Notes: a model not told the origin generated them from the letters alone. A stretch of 50,708 bases of DNA from an uncultured Oscillospiraceae bacterium (GCA_947628315.1 CANQZJ010000011.1:1-50708); one strand, 5' to 3'. Counted from the first letter of the stretch, positions 25,401 through 40,400 are shown. Numbers and translations are program-made.

Positions 25401-28400
25401 GCCGCCGCTTGCACCGACGGTCAGCTTGCCGCCCGAGCCCAAGGTGTTCTCCCCGGTGAGCGTCAGCGTACCGCCATTCACGCTCAGCGTGCCCGTGAAG
25501 TCGCTCAGGGCTGTCTCAAACTTCAACTCGCCGCCCGCCGTACCCAGCGTGCCGGTGTAGCCGCTCACGCTGTCGATGGTCACGTTGCCGCCTGTTCCCG
25601 CCAGCATGGAGTTGCCGGTATTCGTCCCGCTCAAGGTATCGATGTCCGCCGTGATCTGCAGCTCAGCCGACCCATTCTCGCCCATCACCCATTCACCCAC
25701 CGTCAGGGTCGTGGTCTGGCTTTCTCCCTTCGTGAAGGTGAAGAGTCCGCCCTTCACGGTCACCTTGTCGGAGGTGATATTCTCCCCGCTCAGCGTCACG
25801 ACGTTTGACGTATCTTCCGCACCGCTGCCCTCAAAGGAAACCTTATCATGGGCGCTGAACTTGGCGTTCAGATCCGTCCATTCGCCACAATCCAGCGACC
25901 ACGCAAACTCATCGTCGGCCGAGGCATCCCACTTCAGCTCAGCCGCCCCGCGGATGAACACGATCTTGCCGTCCTGCACATCCCAGTCCCAGCGCGAAAC
26001 CTCCGAGCTGTTCTCATCCGTGAACGCAAATTTGAAGATGTCGTCCAAGGTGTCCTTGGTCAGATCACTCAACCCCGTTGCGCCGTTGAAGAGGTCGTAC
26101 GTGTACTCGTTATTTCCGTCTCCGCCCGGCGTGAGCGCCATGATCTCGCTCACGCTCAGGTTCACGGTCACCGGTCCGCTCTCCACCGACAGACTCGCCA
26201 TGCCCCCAGCGAAGTGAACGCCGGAGTCATTGCCCACATGGATGGTGAGCGAGCCGCCGCTGCTCGCCAGACCTGTGACATCCAGCGTGCCGGCGGTCAA
26301 TTCTAGGTTGTTTTGCAAGGTGAGGGTTCCCAGCTTGCCGCTCACCTCACCGGTCACCTTCATGGCTCCGGTGATGGTCAGGTTGCCGCCGTTACCGGTC
26401 AGGCTCTCCATGGAGCCGTTCGTCAGGCTCAGCGTGCCGCCCTGCAAGTTCACGGCTCCCCAGTCCTGGCCCTCCTCCGCCGCGAAGGTGTGCGTGCCGG
26501 AGCCGGTGATGGTCAGCCCGACTTTCGCGCCGCCACCGTCCTTCACCGAGAGCGTGCCGCTGAAGCTGCCGCCTTCGCCGGTCAGGGTCAGCGTGCCGTG
26601 AGCGCTCTCCAGTTCGAGTTTGCCGCCGCCGGTCAGGCTGCCCAAGCTCAAGTCACCGCTGCCGGTCACGGTCTTGCTGCTGGCAATATCCAGCGTACCC
26701 GTGAATGTCGCATCACCCTTACCCGTGGAGAAGCTCGTGATGGCGCCCGTCGCTTTCACCGTACCCTTGCCGGTCAAGCCTGCCAACGTGCCGCCGCCCA
26801 TGTTCAGTGTGCCGTTCACCGTAGCCGCCGCCACCGTGCCGGAGAGCGTCAACTGCCCCGCCGCCTTTCCATCTGGGTCCTCTGTTCCTGCTGCAACGGT
26901 GACACTGGTATATGTTCCGTCTTCATCCGTGAACGTCTGGCTCGCGCCCGACTCCACCGTCACCGTCAAGCCGCTCACTGTGCCATCAAAGCTTCCGCCC
27001 GTGCCGGTGATGGTGATCTCGCCCGCCAACGACGCACCAGTGCTGCCGTTCACACCCTTCACGGTCAGACTCGACTGACCCGTGGTCGTGCCGCCGCTCA
27101 CAGTGAGCGTGCCGCCCAACGTGCCTCCCAGATTCACCTTGCCGTTCGTCGTCAAGTCACCGGTGCTGCCTCCGGCAAGCTTGGCGGTCAAGCCATCCGG
27201 CTTCTCCTCTGTCGTGCTGCCGTTCAACGTCCCGCCGCCCGTCACGGTGAGGTCATTCGTCAACGAACCGCTCGCCGTCAAGCTGCCGCCGTCCTTCAAG
27301 GTCACCGCGCCGGTGTAGCCGCCGGGTTCACCGGTCAGCTTACCCTTCACCTCCATCGAGCCCTTCAGGGTCATGTCGCCCGAGCCGCTCAGGGTTCCGT
27401 TCACGGTGGTGTCCACCTCGAAGGTCGTTCCCGTCTGCGTCTCGGCATTCACCGAAAGCGTCAGGTTGGTCACCGTCAGGCTGTCGCCTCCGCCCACGCC
27501 GTTCTTCTTCCCGAAGGTGTATCCGTCAGCCTCCACGGTCATGTTCCCCGCCGTGATCGCGCCATTCACGTTAACATCCTTCTGACCATCCGCGCCGAAC
27601 ACCACATTGTCGCCAGCCTTAAACGCCGTCGTCCCGGTCAACTTCCCGGTTGCTGTATCCGAGATGTTCCAATCTTGACCGTCGTTCTCTTCACCCCACG
27701 TCGTGTCCGTCCCATTCCACGTCAGAGCGCCATCGAGCGTCTCGTACAGGAGCTTGCCGTCAGTGGTCAGTGTCAGACTGTGACGATCTTCAATCTGGTC
27801 ATCACTCGTCTTCAATTCGACCTTGCCGGTCCAATTGCCTCCGTCCGCAAAGAGAACCTCGCCCTCCTCATCAAACTGACTCAGATTGATACCGGTCAGG
27901 TCAATCGTCAGCGTTCCGCCATCGGCATTCAGCGAACCCTCACCCAGCGTCAGATGTGTCAGCTGGTTTTCGCCGCTCATCCACCCGACCTTAATGGTCG
28001 CGCCGGACGTTGCCGTCACGGCACCGAGGTTGATCTCCTTCAGCGCGCTCACGTCAAGCACACTGTCCGCCCCCAAGCTCAGCGCCGTCAAGCTTCCGCC
28101 CCCACCCAACGCCGAAATCGTGGTCGTGCCTTTGCCGAGGGTCAACTCACCCAGCGCACCGTTCAACGAGGAGATCGTCAGTGCCGCAGTTTCCTTGCTC
28201 TCGGCATCGGAAACCGTCAACTTGCCCGTACCACTCAACGCCGTTATCGTGCTGCCCGCCGCCACCGTCAGCGTACCGCTCGTGAGCGCCACGCTCGTGG
28301 TGTTATTCCTCAAGGCTACGTCCAGCGTCAACGAACCACTGCCGCTCACCGTCAAGCTGCTACCCGTGAAGGCGCCGCCCAGCGTAGAATCCGCCGAGCC

Positions 28401-31400
28401 CGTGTACACCAGATCACTGCTGATGGTCGTGTTTGAGTCCGTTGTGGTTCCGGTCAACGTCAACGTACCCTCGCCCTTAATACTGCCGCCGTTCCCCAAA
28501 CTCGCCGCCGACACCGTGCCAGTACTGTCGATGGTCAGCTCACCCGTCACATCCAGCTTACCGCTCACGGTCGCGTCCTTCAGACTACCACTACCCACAT
28601 TCAGGCTTTCCGCCTTCACCGTGCCGGTGTAGTTCGCCTGCGTGAGCGTGAGCGTCTTGCCCGTCGCATCCACCTCGCCGCCATCGCCGGTCAGATTACT
28701 CACGGTCGCGTTCGCTCCCAGCGTCAGCTTGCCGCCGCTCACCGTCGTTGTTTCTCCCAAACTTTCCGCCGCACTCAGGACCAGCTCACCATTGCTCACG
28801 GTCACATCGCTCAGCCCCGTATCCGTGCTCACGGTCAGCTTGCCGGTACCATTCATCGTGAGCGCGCCGCCCACCGCGTTCGTACCATCCAGCGTGAATT
28901 CCCCGCTGCCGGTGTACTCCAGCGCAGCGGATATCGAGTCACTGTATGTTCCCGTCTCCCCGCCAGCATACGCAAGCTTCAACGTGCCGGCGCCGGCGAT
29001 CGTACCGTTGGTGCTGCCCTCCTCCGCGTCCTTCAGCTCCTTCACCGTCAACGTCGCGTTCTCGGCAATCGTCAAGGCTTTCCCCGTACCGCTTCCGTTC
29101 CAGGTCAGCGTGCCGATTTCATGCGCCTTGACAGCGTCCGGCTCTGCCCCTGTCCCGCCATTCAGCGTCAAACTCGTCCCGAGACTCAAGGTACCCTCGC
29201 CGGAGAGCGTACCGCTCAACGTCGTCGTCCCGTTCAACGTGAGCACGCTGCCCGCATTTGTCACGGTCACATCCGTCAAGTCCGTCTTACCCGTGAAGAT
29301 CTGCTGTGCCGCCGCTTCCTCAGAACCGATGGTCAGGCTACCCTTCAGGTCCACCGTCCCTGCAAAGCTGTTGTCCTCACTATCCCCCGTGATGGTCAGA
29401 GTGCTCGCCGTACTCGTCACGCTCCCGCGAGTTGAAGCCCCACCGCACAGACCGCCGACGGAGAGACCTCCCTCACCGACCACGAGCACTTCGGAACGAT
29501 TCCTGTTCTGGTAGTCTGTCTTCCAATCGATCACGCCCTTCATCGTGCCGTCCAGCGTGAGCGTACCACTGCCTATGCCCATCTGCACCTCTCCTGTGCC
29601 CTCACCATCCACAGAGGCGGAGAAATGATTGCCCGCTGTCACCGTCAGGGTGACAGTTCCGCTGTTGGAGAAGGTCAGCTTGTTGCCCGAGCCGTTCGCC
29701 ACGCTCAGTTCACCCCCACTCAGGATGAGTCTCCCGTTGCTGATGCCTGAGCCCAACGTCAGCTTGCCGTTTTCCAGCACTTCCAGCGTAGCTTTGTTCT
29801 GCTCGTCCGTCACCGTGCCGGAAATGGTCGTCGTATTGTCAAACTGCAGGGTCGTTTCTTCATCGGACGTATTGATGGTCAAGCTACCGATGCTCAACAC
29901 TTCTCCCGTGAACTTGTAACTACCGTCGGTCACCGTCACCGCGCCCACATCCAAATCGTTGTCCTCGCCCGCATTCGTCACAGTCACCGTGATGGTGGTA
30001 TCTGCCTTACCGGCCAGCCGGACGTTGCCATTTTCCGTGAAATTCGTCTGGTTTCCATCCCCGTCCAGATGCCAAACACTGGTGCTCGTGTCCCAAGCAA
30101 GGGTGGTATCCTCCTTGTCCCAGATGAGGTCGCCGGCGCTCCTCGTGAAGACGATCTGCCCGTTCTCATTCAACGTAGCCGTCCAGAGATTGCCTGTCAG
30201 CCCGGCAATATGGACTTTTACATCACCTCCCAGCCCGCTGAGACCCGTCCCCGTGAAGAGGTCATAGGTCACTTCACTGCTTCCCTTGCTGTTCACGTAG
30301 GTCTGCACATCCTCCCAAGCCAGATTGATGGTCAGGGTGCCGGTGCCGGCATTCCAACCGGCGTTGCTGCCGATGCCGAAGTGTGTGCCGTCCTCCGATG
30401 CGACCTTCACATCCAGGCTCGATGCCCCCTCCCACGCGAAGGTTCCCACGTTGAGCGTCTGCCCGCCCATCTTCAGGTGCCCGCCGTTCAGCGTCAGGCT
30501 GGTCAGCGAACCGCCGCCTGCCACCGACCCCAGCTCCAACGTGCCTTCCACATTCAGAGCTCTTTGACCGTTATCCTGCAACGTCAACGTACTGAGCTTC
30601 ACATACGACTCGTCCGCGACCTTCAGCGTACCGGAAGTCAGCGTCACCGTACGTGTCACGTTCACGAAGCTGTCTTCCTTCCCGCCCTTCAGCACCAGGG
30701 TCGCTCCTGTCCCGGTGGAGGTGTCGTAAATGTTGATATTTCCGCCCGCTTCGTACTTCCCGCTCAGCGTCAATGTGCCACCTTGCACGGTCACCGCACC
30801 CTTCACCTCACCGCTCAGCGTCTGCTTCTGATTCTCGTTCCCGAGCTTCGTGATGCTCACGTTAGCATCCACCGTACCGGCATAGTCCGCCTCAGTGGCT
30901 CTGTTGTCGGCGGTGACGGTGTTGCCATACAAGGTAAGCGTGATGGTATCGAATCCATCAGCTCCGCTCTTCACCTTACCACTCGTGATACTGCCGGTGC
31001 TGCCGGGTTCGCCGTCCGACGCTCCGCCGGTCAACGCCATGATGGTCGCGTTTCCGCCCAGCGTCAACGTACCGCTACTGCCCACATTGATCGTCCCGCT
31101 CTCAAAGTTTGTCACACCTGTCACCGTGACCGCACCCGTCACGCTCAGCGTGCCGTCCGTGGAGTCGCCCTTCAAGCTCGTGATCGAGCCCTCTTGCACC
31201 ACGAGAGTGCCGCCCGTCACCGTCGCGCTATCAAGCTTCACGTTATCCGCGCCGCCGCTCAAGGTCAGCTCACCCTGCGTCACTTTCAGATTGCCCCCGA
31301 CGGTGCCGGAAAGCGTTTGCTTGTGGTCATTGGTTGTTCCGCTGAACGTGATATCGCCGCCAAAGGTGCCGCCGAAGCTGTAAGTTTTGCCTGTACCGCC

Positions 31401-34400
31401 GGTGAGGACGATCTTACCGGTCTCCTCCGTCTTGAAGGTTCCGGACGTACCGTCCAACCCGCCCAAATTCAGCGTGCCGGACTTCACATCCACGGTGCCT
31501 GTACCTTTCAACTCCAGCGTGGTGATCTCCATCGTCTGCACGGAACCACTCGCCGCCAGTTCCAGCGTGCCGCCGTCCTCCACGATGGCATGACCGATCG
31601 TGCGGTTGGTTGCAGTCCCCGAAGAGGTGATCTTCAGCGTAGCCCCATTCTCCACCTGGAAGACCGCATGACCATTCGTCGTGCCGGTGAAATCAAGCTT
31701 ACCGCTCGTCACATCCAGCGTCACTTTGTTATTCAACGTCGCACCAAATGTCGCATAATCACCCCCTGCACTACTCCCGTCAAACTTCAACGTGCCGCCA
31801 TTCTCCGCATCCGTTCCTTGGATGGTGCCGGGCGTGCCGCCTTCATAACCTGTCAGGCTTCCGGTGAACGTCAGGACGGCGTTCTTATCCAGCTGGATAA
31901 TGCCCGTTTGCATGAGGGTGATATTGCCGGTCACCTTGTTCTCTGTTCCCTGGAGGATCAACGTACCCTCCGAACCACTCGCGCCGCCCACCGTCAGATT
32001 GCCGGAGTACATCGACCCGGTGATGGTCAACGTTCCACCGCCCTCCACCAGCAGCGTGCCGTTGGATTTTCCACTCTCACCAAAGCCGCCGATGCTCTGG
32101 TTGACGGTACGCACCTCCAAGTTGATCTTTTTGCCGATCGTCCCCGACCACGGCTTAGAATCCTGAAGATCGTCCTCGGTGCCCGGTCCGGAGAGCGTGA
32201 GCGTCACCATCTTGCCCTCCTTCATCACGCTGTCGTCCGCTTTGATGCTGCCGCCGGCACCCGTCAAGGCCGCCAAGGTCATCGCATCCACTTTCAGGTC
32301 CACAACTCCACCCTCTATGTCGAGCGTGACGCGTCCCTGCTCGTGACCGTCGTTCGAATATGTCGGCATTTTCACGCCGAGGGTCAACGTGCCCGTCCCG
32401 TCCTTCTTCACGGTGATGATGTCACCTTCCTTGGCCGTTCCGACGATGCGGACCACCGTTCCTGTCTCCACATCGACATTGCCCGTGAAGGTGAAGCCCT
32501 CCACCAGCTCGAGGGACGCGTCCGCGCCGCCTACCACGATCTTGCCGGAAGCCGTCCCGGCATCCAAACCACTCAACCCGCTCAACGTACCCTGCAGGTT
32601 CAGGGTGCCATTGCCGGAGAGAGTCAACTTGTGCGGTTTTTCATCTCCATCTTCATCGCCCTCGTACAGGGACACGCCGGTGATGGTCGCGCTTCCGGCA
32701 GAGCCGTCCTCTTTCGCGCCCACGATGATCGTGCTATCCTCCCCGAGAATCACGCCGCCTGTCACGTCTTCCCCATCAGCCACCTGTAGCTTCGCGCCGC
32801 TCAAGATGAACGTCGCGTCCAATGTATCTTCAACATCATACGTGTACGTCCCGGCACCCAGCTCAATCGTGCCATCCCAGTTCGAGCCGTTCATCACGTT
32901 ACTCAAACTGTGGTCACCCTCGAGCTCAAATTTCAGTGTTCCTCCATCCCCGGCGTGCAGGGTCAGCCCCTCCAACTGCCCCTCCTTCGTCAAGGTCAGG
33001 GTGCCTTCCACCACGATGTTAGGCTTGTGAGTGTCACCATCAGAGACGACAACATCTGTCGTTCCTGTCACGCTCAACTGTCCATCACCCTGCAGCCTGA
33101 GTTCCGTACTCTCGGCAATCGTAAAGGCCTCCTTGACCGTGAAGGTTCCCGTCATATCCAGCGTGAGGCTCTCACCCACCATGTCCAGTCTTTCCACGGC
33201 GCCGCCGTTCGTCAGCTTCAGGGTTCCGCCTGCCGCAAGGGTGCCGCCAGAGGCGCTCAAGCTTCTTAGCGTGCCGCCATTCGTGAGGGTCAGACTTCCC
33301 GTCGTGATGGTGACTTCCACTCCGTCCGTCGTGCTCAGCTTGTTCTGCACCACCAGATTGCCGCTCGTCACATTCAGTTTGCTTCCGCTGAAGGTGCCGA
33401 CGGTGAAGGCGGTCCCCGTTCCGACGTAAGTCAGCTCGCTGCCGATAGAGCCCGCGAACGTGCCGCCCTGGCTGTCATTCAAGGTCAGGGTTCCGTTGCC
33501 GGTGATGTTGCTCGAACCGGTCAGACCGGTGGCGGTCATCGTACCGTTCAATGTCAATGCCCCATTCAGCTCCAAAGCGTCGACGCTGGCATTGCTGCCG
33601 CTGTAGGTCAGTCCGGTGGCGCCCACGGTGAGACCATTCACGCTCAATTCGCCGCCGTACGTCCCGCCGGTCACGGTGAGTTTTCCGGCGCTGCTCAGCT
33701 TGGTTCCCGTGCTGCCGTTGCCGCCCAGTTCGGTGATCGTGCTGCCGTCCGCCAGGGTCAACTCGCCGCCGTCCATCGTCACGCTCTTGAACGTCCCACT
33801 CTGCGTGAACGTCTGATTGCCCGTCGTCATCGTGAGGGTCAAGGAGTCCACGCTGCCCGCGAAGCTGCCGCCCGCGCCGTTGATCGTGATGCTGCCGCTC
33901 AAGCTCGTCGTACTACCTGTACTCGCCAAGCCTCCCACGGTCAGATCGCTGCCCGTCAGGCTGTCGGTGTCCTCCAAGGTCACCACGCCGCCGGTGCTGC
34001 CGGACAGGATCTGGCTGCCGCTCTTCAGGGTCAACGCACCGCTGCCGCTCAGCGTGGTGTCCGTCAGGTTGCCGCTCAACGAGCCGCCGGACGCCACCAA
34101 GCCGCCTTGCAAGCTGTTGCTCTCTCCATTCAGCGTCAAGCTGCCGCCTTCACTCAAGGTGACCTTTCCGGTGTATTCACTCGTCACGCCCGCCGTCAGA
34201 GTCACATCCCCTGCCACAGTCATGTTCCCCGCACCACTCACCCCCTTCGTCACGCTGGTGGTCACCCCGAAGCTCACGTTGTCGTTCAACGTGAGGGCTC
34301 CCGCCACAGTGATGCTGTCGTCGCCCCCTGCCCCGGAGAAGTTGTAGATCTCGAGGCCCTTTTGCGTCTCGCCGATGGTCAGATTCTGCACGGTCACATT

Positions 34401-37400
34401 TCCGTCAACCGTCACCTCCAGCGTGTGGTTCTCACCGGTGCCGAGGCCTTGGAACTCCACATCCTGCGTGTCACCGAAGGTAGCGTCCTGTGCATTCCAA
34501 TCCGTGTCCTTTTCCGTGCCCGTTGCATACCAAGTCATCGCAAGGTCATCCGAAGACTCACCCCAGATGAGTGTATCACGCTTCTCCTCAAAAGTAATCT
34601 TGCCGCTTTCGTCGAGTTTCGCCGTATAGCGACCGGTCCCGCCTTCAATCTTGAAGTCAAACTTATCGATCAAGTCGCTCGTGTTCACCGATTCGCCATT
34701 GAAGAGTTGATACCCTTCATCGAGGATATCCGCAATATCGCTGTACTGCAAAGTGATGCTCAGTTGGGCAGCTCCACTAATTCCCAGGGAGGCCATCCCC
34801 TCCGCGAAGTGGACGCCGTCCCCATCACCCACGTGAATCGCCAACGATCCGCCACTCACGGCGATGCTGTCCACATCTAAGGTGCCGCCCTGCAAGGTCA
34901 GCTTGCCGCTCAGTGTAAGATCCGTGACTTTCGCGCCTTCCGTCCACGTGCCGATGGTCAACCCGCCGCTACCCACGGTCAGTTTGCCGCCGGAGGAATT
35001 GCTCGCCAGTGTCGTGACCATTCCCGAACTCAAACTCAGCGCGCCGCCGGTTATGCTCACTTCTGAGACAGTCACCTGCCCCTCCAGCGTCAGCTTGCCT
35101 CCGCTCACCGTAACATTCGTGCCCGTAAAGGCCTGCGTGAGTTTCTGATTGCCCGCCTCCATCTTGAGACTGGCGTCCGTCCCATCAATCGTGCCGGCGT
35201 AGGTCTTAGCATTGTCATCTACCGGCGTTACTTCCGACCCATCGTTGAAGGTGATGGTCTTGTTCGTTCCCGTGAAGCTGATGCCGCCGTTGCCCTCCAA
35301 CGAACCGACGTGCAAGCTGTCTGCCGCCGACACGCTTCCACCCTCTCCCTGGATCGTAAGAGCGCCGGTGTAGGTGGTCTCTGTGCCGAGCGACAGTGCA
35401 CCTGTCACCGTCACCGCGCCCTTGCCGGTCAACCCGGTCAGCGTGCCCGCACCTATGCTCAACTTACCGTCCACGCTCGCGCCCGTCACGGCACTGCTTC
35501 CCCCGCTCAGGGTGAGTTCTCCCGCGCTCACGGTCAACCCGGTCGCTCCCTCACCGCCGAGGGTCACGTCTCCCTTCAGCTCGTGCGTCCCATTGCTCAC
35601 GGTCAGGCTCTTCAGGGTCACCGTCCCGCTGAAGTCGCTCCGTAAATCATGTTGCGTTCCTTCCCCGCCGGTCAGGTTCAAACTCTTTTCTCCTCCTCCA
35701 ATACTCGTCGCGCTCCCCGTCAAGCTGCCGACGCTCAGATCGTCCTTCCAACTCACACTTCCTCCGTCCAAGGTGAGCGCACCCTCCACGGCATTCTTCG
35801 CACCGCTTGCTTCGAAGCTCAAGCTCGATGCACTCTCCAGCGTCACGTCGCCGGTGATGGTGTTCGTCTCTCCCGCCAACTCAAGGTGTCCACCCAGCGT
35901 GATGTTCCCCTCGATGGTCACGTTCTTCACCTTGTCAGCGCCGCCGCCCAGCGTCAGGGTTGCTTTGTTTCCATCCTCATCATCCGCACTCACATTCAGG
36001 TTGGCCCCGCTGAAGGTCAGAGTCGTGTCGTCCTCTCCTGTACCGTTCGCTCCCGTGATGCTCAGGTGTCCCTTCTCCACGGTGATCGTCTTGTTGCTGT
36101 CCACCTTGCCGGAGAGGGTGTAACTTGTTTCACTCGTTGCGCCGCTGTACGTGAAGTTCACACTGACCGAGCCGCCGAATGTGCCGTCGGTCGCGTTGTT
36201 CAGAGTCAGTCCACCCGCGCCGGTGATACTGCCTGTGTCACCGCTCAGCGCACCCGTCGTGGTCGCGGCTCCAAGACTCAGCTCCCCGCCGCTCATGGCA
36301 ACGCCTGTGAGGTCGCCGCCCTGCGTCAACGTGGCTTTGCCGCCGCTCACGGTGAGCTTGCCGTCGAAGCCCCCCGCCTCATCCGCCGTCTTACTCAGCT
36401 CCTGAGCAAACGTCACATCGCCGCCAGCCACGGTCAAATCGCCGTCGCCCTTCACCGCGCCGGAGAAGGTCACCGTGCCCGCATTGAAGCTCGCGCTGCT
36501 GCCTTTGTTGACGGTCAAGGCGCCGTTCACGGTCAACTTCCTTCCCTCGCCGATGAAGCTGTAGTCGCCTTGCTTATCCTCCGTACCCACGGTCATGTTG
36601 TTCACCTTGGTGCCATCCTCAAGCGTGAGCGTCACGGTAATCTCGTCCGAGTCCGTCCCGGCAAAGGTCACGGAATCGTTGCCGTCGTTCACGAAGGCCA
36701 GCTTCACGTCCTTGTTCTGATTGTCCTTGGCATCCCATTCCACGTCCTTGTCATCCCAGGTAAAATCACCGCCTGTCCAGGTCAACTCGCCGGCAATGGT
36801 GGTCACATCCAGCTTGCCCTCCGCCGTCAGCACGATCTGCGTGCGCGCGCCCAGCTTAATTTCCGCTCCATCCTCCCCGAACACCTGGAAGACGATGCGG
36901 TTGCGCAAGGCGTCCTCCAGATTGAGCGATTCGCTGTCTATCGCCCCGAAGAGCTTGTAGTCTTGCAGCGCACTCACATTACCAACCGCGAAGCCCTCGC
37001 CGCTCACGTTCAGCTTGATGGTCAGCCGATCAGTCTCCTCCCCGGCGATGGACAGAGCATCGGCGCTTCCCAACAGAATGTTCGCGCCGGAGATTGAGGA
37101 GCCTTCCCAGGTCAGCCCGATGCCCAGCTTCTTCGCCTTCAGAGAGGTTTCCACCTGCAAGGTTCCGCCGTTCAGGGTCAGCGCATACGACGAGGCGTCC
37201 ACCGTCCCGATCACGCCGGTCCCGGCGTTGGTGATGGTCAGGTCGCCCGTGAGCGTCAACGTCGCGGCGGCGTCTTCCTTGCTTCCCGTACTCGTCAAGC
37301 TCGCGATGGTTCCCTGTGCCTCCAGCGTGCCGCCGTTCAGCTTCACGGTCGTACCTTCCAGCGCGCTCGTGATCACCAAGTCGCCGCCTGCCACGGTCAA

Positions 37401-40400
37401 CTCGCTGCCGCTGAACGTTCCCAAGGTGAACGCGGTCGTTCCTCCGGTGTACTCCATCTTCGTTTCCACCGTGCCGCTAAATGTCCCGCCGTTCGCGGCG
37501 TTCAGGCTCAGCGTGCCGGTACCCGTGACCTTACCCGTCTTTTTACTCGCTGTCGTCCCGTCACTCAGTCCGCCTGCGGTGTACACGCCGCTGTTCAGCG
37601 TCAGGGTCGTTCCATCGCTCAGCACAAAACTATCCACACTCCCGCCTTCTGTATTATCCAGCGTGATGCCACCGCCCGTCTCATCATCAGGCTCGTCAGG
37701 ATTTTCCGTCCAATTCAGCGTCACCGTCCCCGCCTCAAACGTACCCGTGAAGCTCTGCACTCCCTTACCTTCCTTGGTGATGTTGAGCTTTTTGCGATCA
37801 TTACCCTGACCGGATTCCGCCACGACAACGTTAGCTCCTGTCGTGTGATCATCTTCATCTTTCAGGGTTAAGGTGACAGCATTGGAGGAACCTTTGCCAA
37901 ACTCACCCCAAATTTTTCCGCTCGCCCCCTCCAGACCGCGCAGGGTGAAAGCGCTAGCCGAAGCGCCTGTGTCACTATTTCCGCTCTTGCTCAGTTGCAG
38001 CGTGCCGCCACTGAGTTCAACAACGACGTTCTCCAACTTGGTGGAAGTTTCGTACGTGAGGATCATACTCCCCTCCGCTACTTTCAACGCCTTAACATTG
38101 TTCGTCACAGAAACGCTGCCGCACATCTCCAGCGAGCCCGCGCCCTTCTTCGTGAGCACGTACTTCGTTCCACCTTCTCCGAGCAAGGCATCGATCTCCC
38201 CTTGGAACCAAACGGTGCCCGCGTTGCTGATGGTCGCATCCGCAGTCAACTTCAATTTGTTATACGATGTACCCGCCCCCGTTCCGGTAAAGAGTAACGC
38301 CCCATTGCCATCATCACCTCCGGAACCCGCAAGGTATATATCCCCTATCAGACTACTTTGGGTGGTTCGTGCATCGTTGATAACACCAACACCCACGGAC
38401 ATCGACGCCCCATCTTCAATCACCAGTTTGCCCGCATGTCCGAAGTTTCCGAGGGCCGATAAGGTGAGAGCCGTGTCCCCACGCAGCACGACGCTGCCCA
38501 GCGTGCCACTACTCGTGATGAGACTACTGGCCGTTGTTCCGTTCAACGCGCCAAGCCCATCAAACACGAGTGTACCGTCGCCGCTCACCGTGGTGCTGCT
38601 CCACGAGCTTGCATTCTTCACCACAAGCTCGGAGTTCCCATCCAGCGTGACCGCGCCGAGATCCTTCGTCCCGCTGCTGCTCACCGTAAGCGTGGCGCCA
38701 CCGGTGATGTTCAACCCTTTTTGCTGTCCGCTCGCGGTCGCCGTGAATTTACTGGTACCGCCAAAGATCACGTCCACGGATCCGGTGATCCCCATGACGC
38801 CTGTCCATGAGACATCCGACGTATTACTCAGCGTCACGGTTCCGCGTTTCTCCACGGGGGCCGACTTGCCGGTGATGCCGCCCAAGGTCAAACTGTCCAA
38901 CGGGCCGGTCGAGGAGGTGTTGCTTGCAATACCGAAGGTAGAGCCTTCCCCGACGACGAGTGACTTGAGGGTCACATTCGCCCCGGCAGTTTCCCGCAGG
39001 GTGACCTTGGCGCCATCCGTCACGGTAAAGGCGCCGGTTGCCTCAAAATCGCCACCCAACTTCAAGGTGTACACGCTCTCCTTCAGGGTCACATTCCCCG
39101 CTTTCGTATCCCCTGCCACCGTCACCTCCACGGCGTTCGCCGTGCTGCTGAGCGTCACATTGTCGCCTTTGTGGAATGTCAAGTTGTTGCCTTGGTTTAT
39201 GTAATCTTCATCGTCATCCCACACCGACTCCGACCAGGTCAGGGTGGTTCCAGCGCCGTCGTCGCCGCCGTTCCAGTAAAGATCCTGCTGATCGAGTTTA
39301 TCGATGCCCAAATGCCCGTACTCATCAATGACGAGTTTTTCACCGTCTTCTATCCCGTCCACGACCACGTGTTCCAAGAATTTGGTGAATGCGTCCTCGC
39401 TGTATGTGAAGCTGGACCACCCTGAGATATCCAGGAAGGAGATGTGCGATACCCCGACTTGCAAGTCATTCCAGCCGGTGATGTGGATCTTGAAGGCGTC
39501 AAGTTCCGCCAGTGTCTCCATCTGCTCCTTGGTCATCTTCAGCGCGTAATTTCCCGCATTCGTAACCGTCCCTTGTTTGATGTCACGACCGGTGGTCGAT
39601 ATGATCAGGGAATAGCCGCCCTCCGCGCTTGTCCCCAGCGTACTAGCAGTCAGGTCTGTCGTGTACCCCGAAATATCCAAGAAGCCGGGCGTGGAGCCGT
39701 CGGAACTTGCATCGCCCCCCAGCGTCAATCCGTTCAGCACCAGCGTGCCGCTCCCCGACACCACCAAGCCGCCCTGCAGCGTGGCTCCCGACTTAAAGGT
39801 GATGTTGGCGCCGCTGCTCACCGTGCCACCGCCCGATACGGCGGCGAGATTCAGCGTGCCATCCACCGTCAAGCTGCCGCCGGTCACACTCAGCGAGCTG
39901 CCCGCCCCGAAGGTGACGTTCTTCAGGGTCAAGGTTCCCGCGCTGGTCACGCCCTTGCTGAAGGTCATCGTGCTATCCCCTCCCAAGGTCACCGTCGCGC
40001 TTCCTGCCACGTCCACCGCCGCGCCGCCGTTCGCGTTGTTCCATGACCATGTACCGCCATTCACGGTCACCTTCCCGCCGGTGATGGTTCCGGTGTAGGA
40101 AGCGGTCTCTCCGGAGGAGGCGGTCGCTTCGGAGAGGGTGATGCCCGCGTCGGCGCCACTCATCGTGATCGCTCCACTACCGGCCAGGTTCGTGAAGCCG
40201 TAGGTCCCGCTGGCGAGGGTAAGCCCGCCGTCAACGGTCACCGTTCCGGCCAGGCCCTCCTTGCCAACAAAGCCCAACTCCAGCGTGCCGCTATGGATGG
40301 TGATGTTACCGAAGGTGTCCTTGCCACCCCCCAGGGCTTCCACCTTCACAGTACCGGTGTTCGTTGTCGTTGCGTCACCCTCAGTCCCCACGGTCAAATC

